From NCBI GenBank assembly GCA_031271205.1, contig JAISWG010000009.1, positions 1-35,795 on the forward strand: a stretch of DNA of 35,795 nucleotides, written 5' to 3'. The translations under genes were made by a program, and so were the position numbers. Below, one piece after another: positions 34,695 to 35,795 of the stretch. This stretch comes from Endomicrobium sp. (lineage in GTDB: Bacteria; Elusimicrobiota; Endomicrobiia; Endomicrobiales; Endomicrobiaceae). A model generated the notes under the pieces. The model had not been told where the DNA came from, ran no database searches, and saw nothing but the letters and a program-made list of their open reading frames with translations. Every line of letters starts with the position of its first letter. Position 1 is the stretch's first letter.

Positions 34695-35453
34695 GTGTGT
34701 ACAGTTAAAAAAAGATTTAATAAAAATTACGAGATAATTTCAAATAAAGAAGTTTGCGAAGGTTACTTTGAATTAGAAGTTAAGGCAGATGATGTTTTAG
34801 ACCACTGTTCCCCTGGGCAATTTTTTATGATAGAAATTCCCGGTGTTTTTTTGCGTAGACCAATAAGTGTGCACTCTACAAAAAAAGATACATTAAGTTT
34901 TTTGTATAAAGTTGTAGGCAAAGGCACAATGATTCTTTCTGGTATTGCTTCAGGTAAGATACATCTGCTAGGACCATTGGGCAAAGGTTATGATTTAGAA
35001 ACTTATAAAGCTTTTAATTATGTCATTGTTGCTGGCGGTACTGGGATTGCGTCAGTACATTTTCTTGCCATGAAATTAGATAAAAAGGGAATACTGTATT
35101 ATGGTGCTCGCTCATCAAAGGATCTGTTGTGTCTTAATAAGTTTGAGAAATTAGGCTGGAAAATAGAAGTTTCAACAGAAGATGGTTCAAAAGGGTATAG
35201 AGGTTATATAACGGATGTATTAGAGAAGAATTTAAAATCTGACGACATAATATTTGTTTGCGGTCCCGCTCCAATGTTAAAAAAGGTTATGGAGATTGCC
35301 AAGCTTAAAAATGTAAAAGGTTTTGCATCATTGGAAAAAAAAATGGCATGCGGATTGGGTAATTGTCAAGGTTGTGTTGTAAAAGTGGATGGCAAAATAA
35401 AAATGACATGCAAAGACGGTCCTGTATTTAAAATAGAGCAAGTGGAATTATAA
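34695..35453 (+). CDS. pyrK: Dihydroorotate dehydrogenase electron-transfer subunit PyrK
   Basis: PyrK passes electrons from class-1B dihydroorotate dehydrogenase to NAD via FAD and a [2Fe-2S] cluster. The 252-residue protein starts with GTG after GGGGGA. It shows the FAD-binding RRPISVHS, the NAD-binding GGTGIASVHFLA, and the cluster cysteines C219, C224, C227 and C239 (CX4CX2CX11C). Its normal partner PyrD often follows directly; here a methyltransferase gene does, so pyrD must lie elsewhere. Confidence 0.93.
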   Translation: MCTVKKRFNKNYEIISNKEVCEGYFELEVKADDVLDHCSPGQFFMIEIPGVFLRRPISVHSTKKDTLSFLYKVVGKGTMILSGIASGKIHLLGPLGKGYDLETYKAFNYVIVAGGTGIASVHFLAMKLDKKGILYYGARSSKDLLCLNKFEKLGWKIEVSTEDGSKGYRGYITDVLEKNLKSDDIIFVCGPAPMLKKVMEIAKLKNVKGFASLEKKMACGLGNCQGCVVKVDGKIKMTCKDGPVFKIEQVEL

Positions 35454-35795
35454 ATGGCAGAATATTTTCACAGCAATAATTTTGTTTTGTACAAAGGTGA
35501 TTGTATAAAAGTATTGCAAGGACTTTCCGAAAATTCTATAGATATGATATTTGCTGATCCTCCATATTTTTTGTCAAACGGTTCTTTCACGTGTCGTTCA
35601 GGAAAACGCTCCAATGTTAAAAAAGGCGATTGGGATATAGGGCAAGGTTCTATTAAAAATTTAGAATTTCATATAAAGTGGCTCAAAGAGTGCAAAAGAG
35701 TTCTAAAAGATAATGGAACTATTTGGGTGAGCGGAACATATCATTCTATCTATCAGTGTGGAGTAGCACTTGAAATAAATGGATACCATTTCTTA
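35454..35795 (+). CDS. DNA adenine methyltransferase, N-terminal part (cut by window end)
   Basis: The first 114 codons of a site-specific DNA methyltransferase are present. Motif IV DPPY is at residues 35-38 in FADPPYFLSNG, following the near-N-terminal YKGDCIKVLQGL, and a KKGDWD segment follows. The DPPY-first order is that of beta-class amino-methyltransferases, the group that includes DpnA. DPPY suggests N6-adenine modification. The start codon follows the pyrK stop with no gap. The C-terminal half, including the AdoMet-binding motif, lies beyond the window, so intactness and any partner nuclease cannot be judged. Confidence 0.86.
   Translation, partial: MAEYFHSNNFVLYKGDCIKVLQGLSENSIDMIFADPPYFLSNGSFTCRSGKRSNVKKGDWDIGQGSIKNLEFHIKWLKECKRVLKDNGTIWVSGTYHSIYQCGVALEINGYHFL

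Noticed and set aside
1-35795. CRISPR arrays, tRNA or rRNA genes, insertion sequences
   Set aside because: No regularly spaced repeats, no tRNA-like arms with a GTTCGA-type T loop, and no transposase fragments were seen on either strand.

Overview
The window is AT-rich DNA from a Gram-negative bacterium with a shrinking genome. It holds genes for lipopolysaccharide core, Kdo and lipid A synthesis and for LPS export, an HprK/HPr/EI phosphorelay, [FeFe]-hydrogenase maturation, and de novo purine and pyrimidine synthesis. Between well-conserved genes lie gene corpses that can still be read by stitching frames together. This mix best fits an Elusimicrobiota (Termite Group 1) endosymbiont of the Endomicrobium type; that assignment is inferred from gene content and has not been tested by alignment.

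Layout. 186-2335 (minus): mnmA (tRNA thiolation) and hydE (hydrogenase maturase), followed by about 0.9 kb without a recognisable gene. 3238-10230 (plus): an LPS block, hldD - hldE kinase - kdsB - kdsA - (kdsC pseudogene) - lpxL - lptC - lptA - lptB. 10318-18219 (plus): a regulatory/PTS block, hpf (C-terminal domain broken) - ptsN - hprK - rapZ - (dead mannose-family EIIA, EIIB, EIIC, EIID) - ptsH - ptsI. 18613-23726: a Bax-inhibitor/YccA membrane protein, the GTPase engB split by a frameshift, an LtaS-type sulfatase on the minus strand, and a membrane-anchored SurA-N protein. 23902-31892 (plus): purC - purS (tandem) - purL - purQ, a degraded second LtaS-type sulfatase, then purD - purE. 31894-35453 (plus): a pyrR pseudogene, then pyrB - pyrC - pyrK. 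The window ends inside a DNA adenine methyltransferase gene that directly abuts pyrK.

How it fits together. Essential biosynthetic enzymes look complete. Losses fall on regulation (pyrR, the hpf dimerisation domain), sugar import (all four PTS permease parts) and one Kdo-pathway phosphatase (kdsC). The phosphorelay EI - HPr - HprK and EIIA-Ntr survive without their local permease, so they probably serve regulation. Two important genes, lptC (T10) and engB (A10), are each interrupted at a 10-base homopolymer, and each would be restored by exactly one extra base. That pattern suggests rescue by transcriptional slippage or frameshifting, although sequencing undercalls must be excluded. I found no tRNA, rRNA, CRISPR array, insertion sequence or recognisable riboswitch. 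No wholly new defence or metabolic system is evident; the strongest leads are the homopolymer-interrupted genes and the phosphorelay without a permease.
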